Part shown: positions 26,404-34,703 of the stretch, one piece after another | Layout: every line of letters begins with the position of its first letter | Position numbering within the stretch: the first letter of the stretch is position 1 | From: Aliidongia dinghuensis | Lineage (GTDB): Bacteria > Pseudomonadota > Alphaproteobacteria > ATCC43930 > CGMCC-115725 | Assembly (NCBI RefSeq): GCF_014643535.1 | Contig: NZ_BMJQ01000001.1 | Location: 248,001-312,000 of the forward strand | DNA: 64,000 bases | Reading direction: 5' to 3' | Made by a program: the position numbers and the translations under genes | Notes under the pieces: generated by a model | Seen by the model: only the letters and a program-made list of their open reading frames with translations | Databases searched by the model: none | What the model was told of the DNA's origin: nothing

Positions 26404-27459
26404 ATGCTAGACGGTCGGACCTCGCCGGACCGACTGCGACGCTTCGCGTCCGCAGCCTACGAAGCGGTCGGCATGGCGACGGCGGACGCGGCGCTTTGCG
26501 CCGACACGCTGGTGCAGGCGGACCTGTGGGGCCATCAATCGCATGGTGTCCTGCGTCTCTCCTGGTACGTGGCCCGGCTCAAGGCTGGCGTCTGCCAGGC
26601 CGCCGCCCGGCCGGAATTCGCGGTCGACGCGGGCGGTGTCGCCGTCATCGATGGGCATGACGCCATGGGGCAGGTGTTGGCGGCACGGGCTGCCGAAGAG
26701 GCGGTGGCGCGCGCCAAGCGGCACGGGATCGGCGCCGTCGCGGTGCGGAACTCCAACCACTTCGGCACCGCGCTTTACTTCACGCTGATGGCGGCACGGC
26801 AAAACTGCGTGGCGTTCCTGTCGACGAACGCCAGCCCGGCGATGGCGCCCTGGGGCGGCCGCAAGAAGATGGTCGGCACCAATCCTTGGTCCTGGGCTTG
26901 CCCGGCGGGCGCTTTGGCGCCGATGGCCCTCGACATCGCCAACACGAGCGTCGCCCGCGGCAAGGTCTATCTCGCCCGGCAACGCGGCGAGAAGATCCCG
27001 GAAGGGTGGGCGATCGACGCCGCGGGTGCGCCGACGACCGATCCCCAGGCGGCGATCGACGGCGTGATCCTGCCGATGGCCGGTCACAAGGGCTACGCCA
27101 TTGCCGTCGTCATGGACATGCTTTCCGGCGTCCTGACTGGCAGCGGCTTCGGCGCGCAAGTCCATGGCCCCTATCAGTTCGAGCACAAGAGCGGAGCCGG
27201 TCATCTGATGATCGCGCTCGACATCGCCGCCTTCCAGCCGGTCGACGAGTTCGGCCGCCGGATGGAGGCGCTGATCGCCGAGCTGAAGTCGGTCCCGCTC
27301 GCCCGAGGCGCTGACGAGATCTTCTACCCGGGCGAGATCGAGGCGCGAAACGACGAGAAGAACCGGCGCGATGGACTGTCCTTGCCCGACGACACCATCG
27401 CCGACCTGAGGAAGCTCGCTGACGAGCTAGGGCTCCAGAAGCACCTGCCGTTCACTTAG
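26404..27459 (+). CDS. Ldh/MDH-type-2 NAD(P)-dependent oxidoreductase
   Basis: The 351-residue protein matches the type-2 malate/L-lactate dehydrogenase family (also YiaK and ureidoglycolate dehydrogenase): QADLWGHQSHGVLRL, the catalytic-His segment AVRNSNHFGTALY, and MVGTNPWSWACP. It reduces or oxidises 2-keto/2-hydroxy acids. ATG 26404 has AGGAG seven bases upstream (aaggagacaggcg). In this operon it would act on the 2-keto acid product. The exact substrate is not readable. Confidence 0.92.
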   Translation: MLDGRTSPDRLRRFASAAYEAVGMATADAALCADTLVQADLWGHQSHGVLRLSWYVARLKAGVCQAAARPEFAVDAGGVAVIDGHDAMGQVLAARAAEEAVARAKRHGIGAVAVRNSNHFGTALYFTLMAARQNCVAFLSTNASPAMAPWGGRKKMVGTNPWSWACPAGALAPMALDIANTSVARGKVYLARQRGEKIPEGWAIDAAGAPTTDPQAAIDGVILPMAGHKGYAIAVVMDMLSGVLTGSGFGAQVHGPYQFEHKSGAGHLMIALDIAAFQPVDEFGRRMEALIAELKSVPLARGADEIFYPGEIEARNDEKNRRDGLSLPDDTIADLRKLADELGLQKHLPFT

Positions 27460-27472
27460 GAGGCATCATCGG

Positions 27473-28708
27473 ATGCAGTCCGACGCCCAGAACGAATTTT
27501 TGGCACCTGGCTTCGACCGTCGATGGTTCCTTCGAACGGCGACGTTCGCGGTTGGCAGCGCCGCCGTGTTGGCGTCGCCGATCGCAGGTGCCGCCCCGTC
27601 ACACTCATCTCGATCCTCGGAGACAGCCATGCCGACACGCCGTCCGTGTTTTGCTTACGTCGGGAGCAGAACCAGCCGGGAGCGCAACGGCCACGGCAAA
27701 GGACTGACGGTCGCCCGCATCGATCCGCGAACCGGCGATTGGACCGAAATCCAGGTTCTCGACGACCTGGTGAACCCGTCGTTCCTTTGCCTCGGGCCGG
27801 AGGGGAAGTGCCTCTACACCGTCCACGGCGACAGCAGTGAGGTGAGCGCATTCAGGAGGGATCCCGAGACGGGGCGGCTGACCTTCCTGAACCGCCAGTC
27901 GACCAAGGGTAAGAATCCGGTCCACCTCTCATTCGACGCCAGCAAGAGCTTCCTGGTCGTAGCCAACTACGCGACCGGATCGGTCGTGACGCTTCCCGTT
28001 GCCTCGGACGGCACGCTCGGCGAAGTGCTCGATCTGATCGAGCTGCCCGGCGAGCCCGGCCCGCACAAGATCGAGCAAAAGGGATCGCACCCGCACGAAG
28101 TCATGTTCGACCCGGGCCGCCGCTTCCTCTTCGTGCCGGACAAGGGGCTCGACCGGATCTTCGTTCTCACGGTCGATCCCGCCTTCGGAAAGCTCGCGTT
28201 CAACGCCACCCCGTCCATTCAGACGCGCGAGGGGGCGGGACCTCGGCACATCGTGTTCCATCCAACCCAGCCGTTTGCCTATGTCGTCAACGAGTTGGAC
28301 TCGACCGTCGCGACTTACGCTTGGGATCGCGAGCGCGGCGAACTCCATCCGATCGAGGTGGTGCCTGCGACGCCGAGCGAGTTCGTCGGGAACAACCGAT
28401 CGGCGGAGATCGCCATCTCGGCCTCTGGCCAACACGTCTATGTCTCGAACCGCGGACACGACAGCATTGGCCTTTTCGCGATCGATAGTTCGTCCGGGAG
28501 GCTTTCGCCGGTCGCCTGGACCTCGACCGATGGCCGTGGCCCTCGGTTCTTCGCGTCCGATCTAAGCGAGGACCATTTTTACGCCGCCAACGAACTGACC
28601 GATTCAATCGTGGAGCTTCGGAGAACTCGGGCCAGCGGCATGCTGGTTCAGACTGGGCGCGTGATCGAGAGCGGCACGCCGGTGTGTATTCTGTTCGCTC
28701 CAGCCTAG
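27473..28708 (+). CDS. Tat-exported lactonase, 6-phosphogluconolactonase-like beta-propeller
   Basis: The 411-residue protein starts with a twin-arginine signal (DRRWFLRTATFAVGSAAVL, cleavage near AGAAPS), followed by a seven-bladed propeller of the YkgB/Pgl type (HPNGKYLY-like repeats; SHPHEVMFDPGRRFLFVPDKG; GAGPRHIVFHP; SEIAIS-type blade). Such lactonases open sugar-acid lactones. Export implies that lactones are hydrolysed in the periplasm before uptake by the operon's MFS importer. It starts 13 bases after the Ldh gene with AGGAGG nearby and closes the operon. Confidence 0.9.
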   Translation: MQSDAQNEFLAPGFDRRWFLRTATFAVGSAAVLASPIAGAAPSHSSRSSETAMPTRRPCFAYVGSRTSRERNGHGKGLTVARIDPRTGDWTEIQVLDDLVNPSFLCLGPEGKCLYTVHGDSSEVSAFRRDPETGRLTFLNRQSTKGKNPVHLSFDASKSFLVVANYATGSVVTLPVASDGTLGEVLDLIELPGEPGPHKIEQKGSHPHEVMFDPGRRFLFVPDKGLDRIFVLTVDPAFGKLAFNATPSIQTREGAGPRHIVFHPTQPFAYVVNELDSTVATYAWDRERGELHPIEVVPATPSEFVGNNRSAEIAISASGQHVYVSNRGHDSIGLFAIDSSSGRLSPVAWTSTDGRGPRFFASDLSEDHFYAANELTDSIVELRRTRASGMLVQTGRVIESGTPVCILFAPA

Positions 28709-28801
28709 GCGAGGCTTGGCATTTGGCGAGCGGCGCGTGACTATCGCTGTGAAAGGCGTCTTCCTTGCGATGTGTGCCGTTCCACCGATTTGGACTGCTG
28801 G

Positions 28802-30016
28802 CTAATCGGCTTCGTTCGGGCACAAATCCCGATACCGCGTTGAGGTTTGGCGCTCGACCGTCACAGACACGCCCCAGATTACGACGCCGCCGAGGGCGAG
28901 CAACGCGCCGACCCAGCCCGTCGAGGTCCAGCCGAATCCCGCCGCAATCGCCATGCCGCCGAGCCAAGGGCCGAGGGCGTTGGCGATGTTGAAAGCCGAA
29001 TGGTTGAGGGCTGCTGGCAATGCTTGCGCCTTGCCGGATACGTCCATGAGGCGCGTCTGCAGCACGGTCGCGAGGGCGGCCCCGACCCCGATCAGGAAGA
29101 CGTCTATCGAGATCGTCCAAATGCTCCTCGCGGCGAAAACGTAGAGCGCCAGCATCGCCGCGGACCACAGCAGCAGCACGCCTGCCGTCGGCATGAGCGC
29201 GCGATCGGCGAAGCGTGGCACGATCAGGTTGCCCGCCGTCAGGCCGATCCCGAAGATGCAGAGAACGATCGGGACGACGTGATCAGACACTCCGGTGACC
29301 GCCGTGAGTGTCGACGCCAGATACGTGTAGACGGCGAACAGGCCGCCGAAGCCGATGGCGCCGATCGCGAGCGTCAGCCAGACTTGCGGCACCTTGAGCG
29401 CGCCCAGCTCGCCCAGCGGGCTCGACTGTAGGTCTGCCGTCTCGCGCGGCGCGAAGAGGGCCACGAGCGTAAGGGCGATCAGCCCGAGTGCTGCGACGAC
29501 GCCGAAGCTCCATCGCCAGCCAACGGCCTGCCCGAGCCAATTCGCCAGGGGCACGCCGATGATGGTCGCAACCGTGAGGCCGAGAAGGACCTGTCCGACC
29601 GCCTGAGTCCGCTTGTTCGTGGGCACGAGGGACGTGGCGACCACCGATGCCGTGCCGAAATAGGCGCCATGGGGCAGGCCGCTCAGGAAACGAAACACCA
29701 TCATCGAGCCATAGCTCGGCGCCAGCGCGCTGAGGCCGTTGCCCAGCGCGAACATCGCCATCAGCGCCATGAGCAGGGTCCGGCGTGGCATCCGCGCCGT
29801 CAGCACCGCGATCACCGGCGCGCCGACGACGACACCCAGAGCATAGGCGCTGATCACGTGCCCCGCGGTCGGGGCGTCGATGCCCAGGGAGGTCGCGAAG
29901 AACGGCAGCAGGCTCATCGTCGCGAATTCCGTGGTGCCGATGGCGAAGCCTCCCATGGCCAGAGCCAGGATCACGAGGGTGGGCCAGGGACGATCGGCGC
30001 GCTGGTGGTTCGGCAA
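28802..30016 (-). CDS. MFS transporter, DHA1 efflux family
   Basis: Twelve helices with DHA1 hallmarks: FAIGTTEFATMSLLPFF in TM1, ISAYALGVVVGAPVIAVLTARMPRR (motif A), RFLSGLPHGAYFGTASVVA (motif B region) and GVPLANWLGQAVGWRWSF (motif C region), close to AraJ/YdhP-type drug or sugar exporters. The frame opens at 30127, but TTG 30016, with GGAG seven bases upstream, gives the usual short N-terminus (LPNHQRADRPWPTLV). It converges with the lactonase gene, so it is a separate unit. Confidence 0.9.
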   Translation of the reverse strand: MPNHQRADRPWPTLVILALAMGGFAIGTTEFATMSLLPFFATSLGIDAPTAGHVISAYALGVVVGAPVIAVLTARMPRRTLLMALMAMFALGNGLSALAPSYGSMMVFRFLSGLPHGAYFGTASVVATSLVPTNKRTQAVGQVLLGLTVATIIGVPLANWLGQAVGWRWSFGVVAALGLIALTLVALFAPRETADLQSSPLGELGALKVPQVWLTLAIGAIGFGGLFAVYTYLASTLTAVTGVSDHVVPIVLCIFGIGLTAGNLIVPRFADRALMPTAGVLLLWSAAMLALYVFAARSIWTISIDVFLIGVGAALATVLQTRLMDVSGKAQALPAALNHSAFNIANALGPWLGGMAIAAGFGWTSTGWVGALLALGGVVIWGVSVTVERQTSTRYRDLCPNEAD

Positions 30017-30145
30017 CGGACATCTCCGGCTCGGCAATACTCCGACAATTGGGCAGCGTCTTCTCCCAATCAAGGCTCGCAATGCCGCGATGCAGCAATT
30101 TCTGGCCGGGTGTGCCTCTAGGGCCATCGAAAGGGACGGAACGAC

Positions 30146-31063
30146 CTACCGCGTTGCGTTGCGGTCGGCACCCGAGTGTCGCTGACGCCTCGTTGCCTGA
30201 GCCCGTTCGATCGATCGGGCCTTCCGTCGCTCGTCGCGGAGCTCATCCAAGGTCGGCTTCCACCAGCCGCGGGAAAGCTCGTGGCCGAGCGGCGGCGACC
30301 GCGACGGCCAGGCGTGGACCAGTTCGTCAGGGGTCGGCCTCCGCCAAGTCGCCCAGATCAGCGGGCCGCCCTCCGTCGAGACGTCGGGATAGTGCTGCCG
30401 GGCGACAACCTCGTCGACGAACTCGCCGGTGACGTCCGTGATGGCGATGGCGCCGCTCGTGGTCATCAGCACGATGTCCAGCGGCGGAACGGCGTCAGCC
30501 GAGACGGGGTGGCGATGCCGACGCCGCTCCCGAGCGGTCTCCAGGGCGCGCGCGTATTCCGGCGATCCGCGTTCGGCCTCGCGCCGCTTCCCTCGCTCCT
30601 CGGGCTCGTTGCGCGCAGCGGCGGTCTCAATGACCGGCCACCTTCGGCGCAGGTCCTCCCAGGAGCGGAACGGGACGCGCCACAAGCGATGCTCGGCGTC
30701 CCATGCCGCCCACGGCACCTCGCGCAATTCAGCTTGGATGGTCCTGGGGAACGGTGTCCGGATCTCGAACTCCTCGCCAACTGTCAGGTACTTGCTTTGA
30801 ATGGGCTCGAACGCGAACGCGTCGCGCCCGCGCTCGTCGGCATAGGCCAACACGCGGGGCATCTCGCGGTCAAACCATCGGTTCAGGCGGCGTTCGGCCG
30901 TCGCGCCTGGAACGATCCAGGCCCGGAGTTCGTCGCTCCAGCGCGCCCGCGGGAACGCCTTTCGAAAGCGTTCGACTGTCGCCGCGTCGTAGCCAAAGGA
31001 CGCGACAGCTCCCGGCCCGTCGGCAGCGCGCACTTCAAAGGCCGTCTTCTCCGTCGTGCTCAT
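30146..31063 (-). CDS. Hypothetical protein with HARP-like repeats
   Basis: The 305-residue soluble protein contains two similar alpha-beta units: VERFRKAFPRARWSDELRAWIVPG and the later IQAELREVPWAAWDAEHRLWRVP. Both resemble HARP (HepA-related) modules, which pair a helix with a W-x-W-containing hairpin. The C-terminal third is Arg-rich and ends in a conserved-looking block (TPDELVHAWPSRSPP, SRGWWKPTLDELRDERR). HARP modules occur with helicases, but no catalytic domain is present here. Function unknown; it is often plasmid- or accessory-linked in this group by my recollection. Confidence 0.65.
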   Translation of the reverse strand: MSTTEKTAFEVRAADGPGAVASFGYDAATVERFRKAFPRARWSDELRAWIVPGATAERRLNRWFDREMPRVLAYADERGRDAFAFEPIQSKYLTVGEEFEIRTPFPRTIQAELREVPWAAWDAEHRLWRVPFRSWEDLRRRWPVIETAAARNEPEERGKRREAERGSPEYARALETARERRRHRHPVSADAVPPLDIVLMTTSGAIAITDVTGEFVDEVVARQHYPDVSTEGGPLIWATWRRPTPDELVHAWPSRSPPLGHELSRGWWKPTLDELRDERRKARSIERAQATRRQRHSGADRNATR

Positions 31064-31757
31064 CCGTCGACCTTGTTGCGGGAAGCCGTCACCCGCGACC
31101 CTCCAAAGTCAGGATGCGCTCTCCCGAGCGGCATCGCGAGAGATGAGACCTTGATGGGAGAACGGCCGAAACGCGATCGACGACCGGGTGACCGCCACCT
31201 CGGCGATGCTGTGCTCCCACTCGTGCCGGGCTTCGCCGGATATCTGCTGCGCAGCATCGCAATTGGTCGCGCACCTGCGGGATCGGGGACGGCGCCTCAT
31301 CCGAGCATAGCGAATTCCCCGATTGGTCGGTGCCAAGGCTCGACCCGCTGTAAGTCGGCACAAGGTTCCCGCGCTGACCGGCGTCGCAAGTGATTGACTT
31401 TGAAATCGCGGGGGGCATGACACGGCGCCGCTTCACAGCGAGCTCTATCGTGGGCATAAGGTCCGCTTCTGGGACCCGAGCCGAACTCGTTCTACAGCCG
31501 ACTTGGGTCGGCTGCGGCCATCCGTTGCCAACGTTGGAATGGCCCACAGTAAATCGGTCGAAGACGCTGTGCTGTCAATCGCCGCCTGGCCGCACCATCT
31601 CAACCTTCAGCGAACCCTCGGGTGTGAACCGGCGAAATGCTTCGACGCCGATCGACACGCCAAAGCACTGATCCGACAGGAAACCGGAGCGTCAAGTAGT
31701 CGCGCCGATTCACAAGACCGCTCGTCGCTGCGGGTGGCAACAGACGCACCGCATCTG
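31064..31757. other. Non-coding stretch, no supported gene
   Basis: All frames here are short, Arg/Ser-rich and lack Shine-Dalgarno sites, which is typical of high-GC shadow frames. A 93-codon frame at 31390-31671 has no coding character I trust. It may hold decayed sequence between the HARP-like and NYN genes. Confidence 0.5.
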
Positions 31758-32402
31758 TCAGCCAGTCACCGCCCCAGAAGCAGGCGAGATCGCATATTCC
31801 CATCTGAACGCCACATTGGCGATTGACTGGAGTTTCTTGGACGACCCTGCGCCTGAGCCGCCGTCGCAGATCCCAAATTCTGCCCCTTGAGCTTGGAGCG
31901 TTTGGATGATTGCAGAGAAGTCCGAATCGTTTGTGATTAGAAGGAAGCGTCGGCAACCGTCGAAGAATTGCTCTACGATAGTGCTGACAATGGAGACGTC
32001 GACAATACTTTTTTGCCGGGCGATGACCGTTGAGTCGAATTTCAGCAACGCGAGATCGTGAAATGAAAATCCGTCAAGATCATCAATATTTGCGCCATTA
32101 AGCAATTCATCACGAGCTTCGACGAACGAATCTAGAAACGAGATTTTGTATCCAGAATCCTGTATTCTTTTTTGTTCCGCCTCGCTGAGCCACGCGTCTT
32201 GGTAGAATATCGGAAAAGCGCCAGATTCTATGCCAATCTTATTGCCGTAAAGCACTCCTATGCTGCCAATCAAGTCATTTAGTTCGTGAATGCTAGGCCA
32301 GCGGCGATGCGCACGCTTGAAGCCTAAGCGAAGGTGGTACCCGTCGACTATGACGCAGAAATCAAAGTTCAAATGAATTTCGGTGAGTTCAATATTGCTC
32401 AT
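31758..32402 (-). CDS. NYN/PIN-like RNase domain protein (LabA type)
   Basis: The 214-residue protein has the NYN acid residues in order: FCVIVDGYHL (first Asp), KSIVDVSIVSTIVEQF (second Asp) and FLLITNDSDFSAIIQTLQAQGAEFGI (third acidic pair), the last being the classic LabA/NYN signature. NYN domains are metal-dependent RNases. Composition is clearly AT-richer than the neighbours, indicating import. It is a single gene with no partner; it may be a toxin or an anti-phage RNase. The end of the protein (SGAGSSKKLQ) matches the usual Gly/Ser loop. Confidence 0.8.
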   Translation of the reverse strand: MSNIELTEIHLNFDFCVIVDGYHLRLGFKRAHRRWPSIHELNDLIGSIGVLYGNKIGIESGAFPIFYQDAWLSEAEQKRIQDSGYKISFLDSFVEARDELLNGANIDDLDGFSFHDLALLKFDSTVIARQKSIVDVSIVSTIVEQFFDGCRRFLLITNDSDFSAIIQTLQAQGAEFGICDGGSGAGSSKKLQSIANVAFRWEYAISPASGAVTG

Positions 32403-32504
32403 TTTGTCCTCAGATGTCGTAAGGCGGTCGTATTTACTTATATTCGATTCATGCGGTTAGGCGCTCGATCTATGGCAATCTTTAGGTTTGCGCAAAGTAT
32501 AGGG

Positions 32505-32761
32505 TCACTGACCGTTAGCCGCGGGCTTGTTGCCGGTCGCGTCGGCGTCGGCCTTGCACATGTAGACGCCGGTCTTGGTCATGCCATAGTGAACCGTGCC
32601 GGGCATGTGGTAGATGCCGGAATCGGTGTTGAGCCACACAACGCCCAAGGGCAGTGTTTCTGCGCACCGGTCACGGTCTTGTAGGTTGGGGGCTTGGCGA
32701 GCGCGGGAGAGGCGATAAAAGCAAAGGCGGCGACGGCAAAAAAAGTACGAGAAAGGTTCAT
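32505..32761 (-). pseudogene. Small secreted protein, frameshifted paralog of the gene at 34357
   Basis: It begins with a signal peptide (MNLSRTFFAVAAFAFIASPALA) and reads KTVTGAQKHCP, then loses frame near 32646-32652. Shifting one base restores GVVWLNTDSGIYHMPG, YGMTKTGVYMCKADADA and NGQ before TGA at 32505. This parallels HCPDDYIVWLNLPSGIYHYKG in the intact gene at 34357-34629. A single missing C in the run before TTGGGC explains the break. Confidence 0.75.
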
Positions 32762-32917
32762 TTCCGAACTCCAGTTTCTTGTGCCCGCATGATGGCGAAC
32801 CGAGAAGGCCTCGTAAAGCCAGAGATAGAGTTAAAGCAGGCGCTCATCACCCTGGATTGACCAATGCTGCCGTTTCCTCGTACCGTCGCCACGTTCGAGG
32901 AGACGACTGGGGAACAA

Positions 32918-33097
32918 ATGTTCAAGCACATCATTGCGGCACTTGCGCTCGTTTTCGCCCTTTCGTCGGCCGCTCCCGCGCTGGCGAAATCCACCCAAGG
33001 CGGTCACTACGCAGGCGGCCACAGCAGCAGCCACAAGGGCGGCCACTATCGGAACGCCCGCACCCACAACCACTACACCCATCACAAGAAGCACTGA
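32918..33097 (+). CDS. Small secreted His/Gly-rich protein (59 aa)
   Basis: A signal peptide (MFKHIIAALALVFALSSAAP, cleavage at ALAK) is followed by a mature 35-residue tail rich in His, Gly and Tyr (GGHYAGGHSSSHKGGHY ... HHKKH). Such tails can bind metals, but the role is unknown. ATG 32918 follows GGGGAA at about five bases. A similar His-rich product is encoded at 44573. Confidence 0.7.
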   Translation: MFKHIIAALALVFALSSAAPALAKSTQGGHYAGGHSSSHKGGHYRNARTHNHYTHHKKH

Positions 33098-33197
33098 CGA
33101 TCGCCGCCGCGGCGCATCGAGGGCCTTCGCGCCGCTTGGCGAGGGCCGCCCCGGTCGGCGACGATCGGGGCGCTCCCCGTATACCGATGAGCTACCC

Positions 33198-33356
33198 GTG
33201 AAATCCATTTCGCCGCTGATCGCTGGTCTCGTCACCGTCCTGGCCACTCCTGTCTCCCACGCGATGGCCTGGGGCGTCGAGGGCCATGCGGTGGTCGCCG
33301 GGATCGCCGAGGCTCACCTGACCGATGCGGCCCGCGCCCAGGTCCGGTCGCTGTGA
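33198..33356 (+). pseudogene. N-terminal remnant of an S1/P1-type nuclease
   Basis: GTG 33198 starts a signal peptide (KSISPLIAGLVTVLATPV) followed by AWGVEGHAVVAGIAEAHL, the mature N-terminus of S1/P1 zinc nucleases in which the Trp and the His of W-G-x-x-G-H bind zinc. The frame stops at 33356 after QVRSL, about 52 residues into a ~300-residue enzyme, and nothing nuclease-like follows. The remaining zinc ligands are missing. Confidence 0.75.
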
Positions 33357-33540
33357 GTCAGCACCGAAGCCTGACCCCACCGAAACTCTGCCAAATCCAT
33401 TGATGGGTAACAGAAAATGTCGCCTTGCATGAGGGCACGACCGGCGCCGCTCGGATCTCGCACAAACCTCCATTCTGCCAATTCTTTCAGAATGTTAGGG
33501 CGAACGGAACGGGGGCAGGCTTCGATGCCAAATCACAGAC

Positions 33541-33753
33541 ATGGCGGGCGTTGAGCCTTCGGAAGCTCGGCTGGACCGGATGTCTTCAGTCTTCTTCCTT
33601 GCATTTCTGGAGCTTGACTCCGCGATTGCAAGGATGAACCGCGAAGTAGACGAGCTTTGCACAACCATTTCGATCGTTCCCAACGCGCAAAGAGAAGATT
33701 TATGGGAATGCGGCGAAGCTTGTCACGCGATTGGCGAAGATGTAGCAAAGTAA
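33541..33753 (+). CDS. Possible small protein before the SpoVG-like gene
   Basis: The 70-codon frame has an amphipathic helical core (LELDSAIARMNREVDELC) and ends 13 bases before the next gene. Alternative start ATG 33580. Coding support is only composition and position; it may be a fragment. Confidence 0.35.
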   Translation: MAGVEPSEARLDRMSSVFFLAFLELDSAIARMNREVDELCTTISIVPNAQREDLWECGEACHAIGEDVAK

Positions 33754-33766
33754 CGGGTCTTCGAGG

Positions 33767-34087
33767 GTGCGCGCCGTGCCGCAGGTTACTTTTCAAATCT
33801 ACAATCTCCGCCCGGTCCGCACAAAGACCGTCTATGCATTCGTCGACGCCGATATGGAAATCGGCGGCGTCGAATTTCGCGTCTGCGGGATCCAGGCCCG
33901 TCATCTGCCTGGTGGTGGCACCGCGGTTCATTTGCCGTGCTACCGGGACGTCGACGGCAGCTGGCGCGCCGCCGTCGACCTGCCCGAAGAGGTGCGGGAC
34001 GCGTTGTCGGCGGCGGTTCTTGAGGTCCTGGTCGAGGAGGGCGTCGCCGTGGGTCGCGGGGAGGCCCCGAAGTCGGCTGCCGAGTAG
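33767..34087 (+). CDS. SpoVG-like small protein
   Basis: The ~105-residue protein opens VTFQIYNLRPVRTKTVYAFVDADMEIGG and ends with a helix EEVRDALSAAVLEVLVEEG. This is the strand-rich-then-helix pattern of SpoVG-type proteins, which bind nucleic acids in other phyla. GTG 33767 or GTG 33776 could start it; the latter has GAGGGT at a good distance. Function in alphaproteobacteria is unknown. Confidence 0.65.
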   Translation: MRAVPQVTFQIYNLRPVRTKTVYAFVDADMEIGGVEFRVCGIQARHLPGGGTAVHLPCYRDVDGSWRAAVDLPEEVRDALSAAVLEVLVEEGVAVGRGEAPKSAAE

Positions 34088-34356
34088 TTCGGTTTTGCGA
34101 GAGATCGCGGCGGCTGCCCCTTGATCCTAGGATGCAGCCGTAGTCGTGGCCAGGAAGAGGCCACGTTCCAAGCGCCGGACGTCGACGGCTTCCCAGTTGG
34201 CACCGATCTGCTGGCACCGATCTGCCGAATCCACCTCGTCGCGTCTTCGGCCGTCGAGATCGTGTCAGCGCGGGCCGAGACCAGATACGAGAAGCTCTCG
34301 ATACCAACGAACCTTCAGACGTCTACGCCTGGGACCTCACCGGTTCGCGCCCGGGA

Positions 34357-34629
34357 TCATTGCCCGTTGCGGCTGGCACGGTCTCCGGCGGCATCTGCCT
34401 CCGCCTTGCAGACGAACGCCCCGTTCTTCGTGGCCCCGTACCAACGCTGCCCCTTGTAGTGATAGATGCCGGAAGGAAGATTGAGCCAGACGATGTAATC
34501 GTCCGGGCAGTGCTGTTGAGCCTGCTGCTCTGTGGGGAACTGCGCCAGCTGCGCCGCCGTCAAAGGCGCCGGTGCGGCCGTGATCAGCAGAAATCCGACG
34601 AGGACTCGAGCGAAGAACGCGCGAACCAT
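34357..34629 (-). CDS. Small secreted protein, intact paralog of the gene at 32505
   Basis: The 90-residue protein has a signal peptide (MVRAFFARVLVGFLLITAAP, then LTAAQ) and a compact mature part: QHCPDDYIVWLNLPSGIYHYKGQRWYG and GAFVCKAEADAAGDRASRNGQ with two Cys that may pair. I know this family only as a small conserved exported protein of Methylobacteriaceae-type genomes. AAGGGA lies upstream of ATG 34629. Function unknown. Confidence 0.8.
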   Translation of the reverse strand: MVRAFFARVLVGFLLITAAPAPLTAAQLAQFPTEQQAQQHCPDDYIVWLNLPSGIYHYKGQRWYGATKNGAFVCKAEADAAGDRASRNGQ

Positions 34630-34703
34630 GTTTCGTCCCTTCTTTGCCGGTTTCATGAGCTCGCGGCCGTGCACAACGAGGCGACTTCGACCTTCGCGTC
34701 GCT

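Noticed and set aside
30176..31393. 405-codon plus-strand frame opposite the HARP-like gene
   Set aside because: Shadow composition and no Shine-Dalgarno; the minus-strand protein has internal repeats that support it instead.
33041..33097. His-codon repeats looking like a short tandem array
   Set aside because: They encode the His-rich tail of the small secreted protein; spacing is not that of a CRISPR array.
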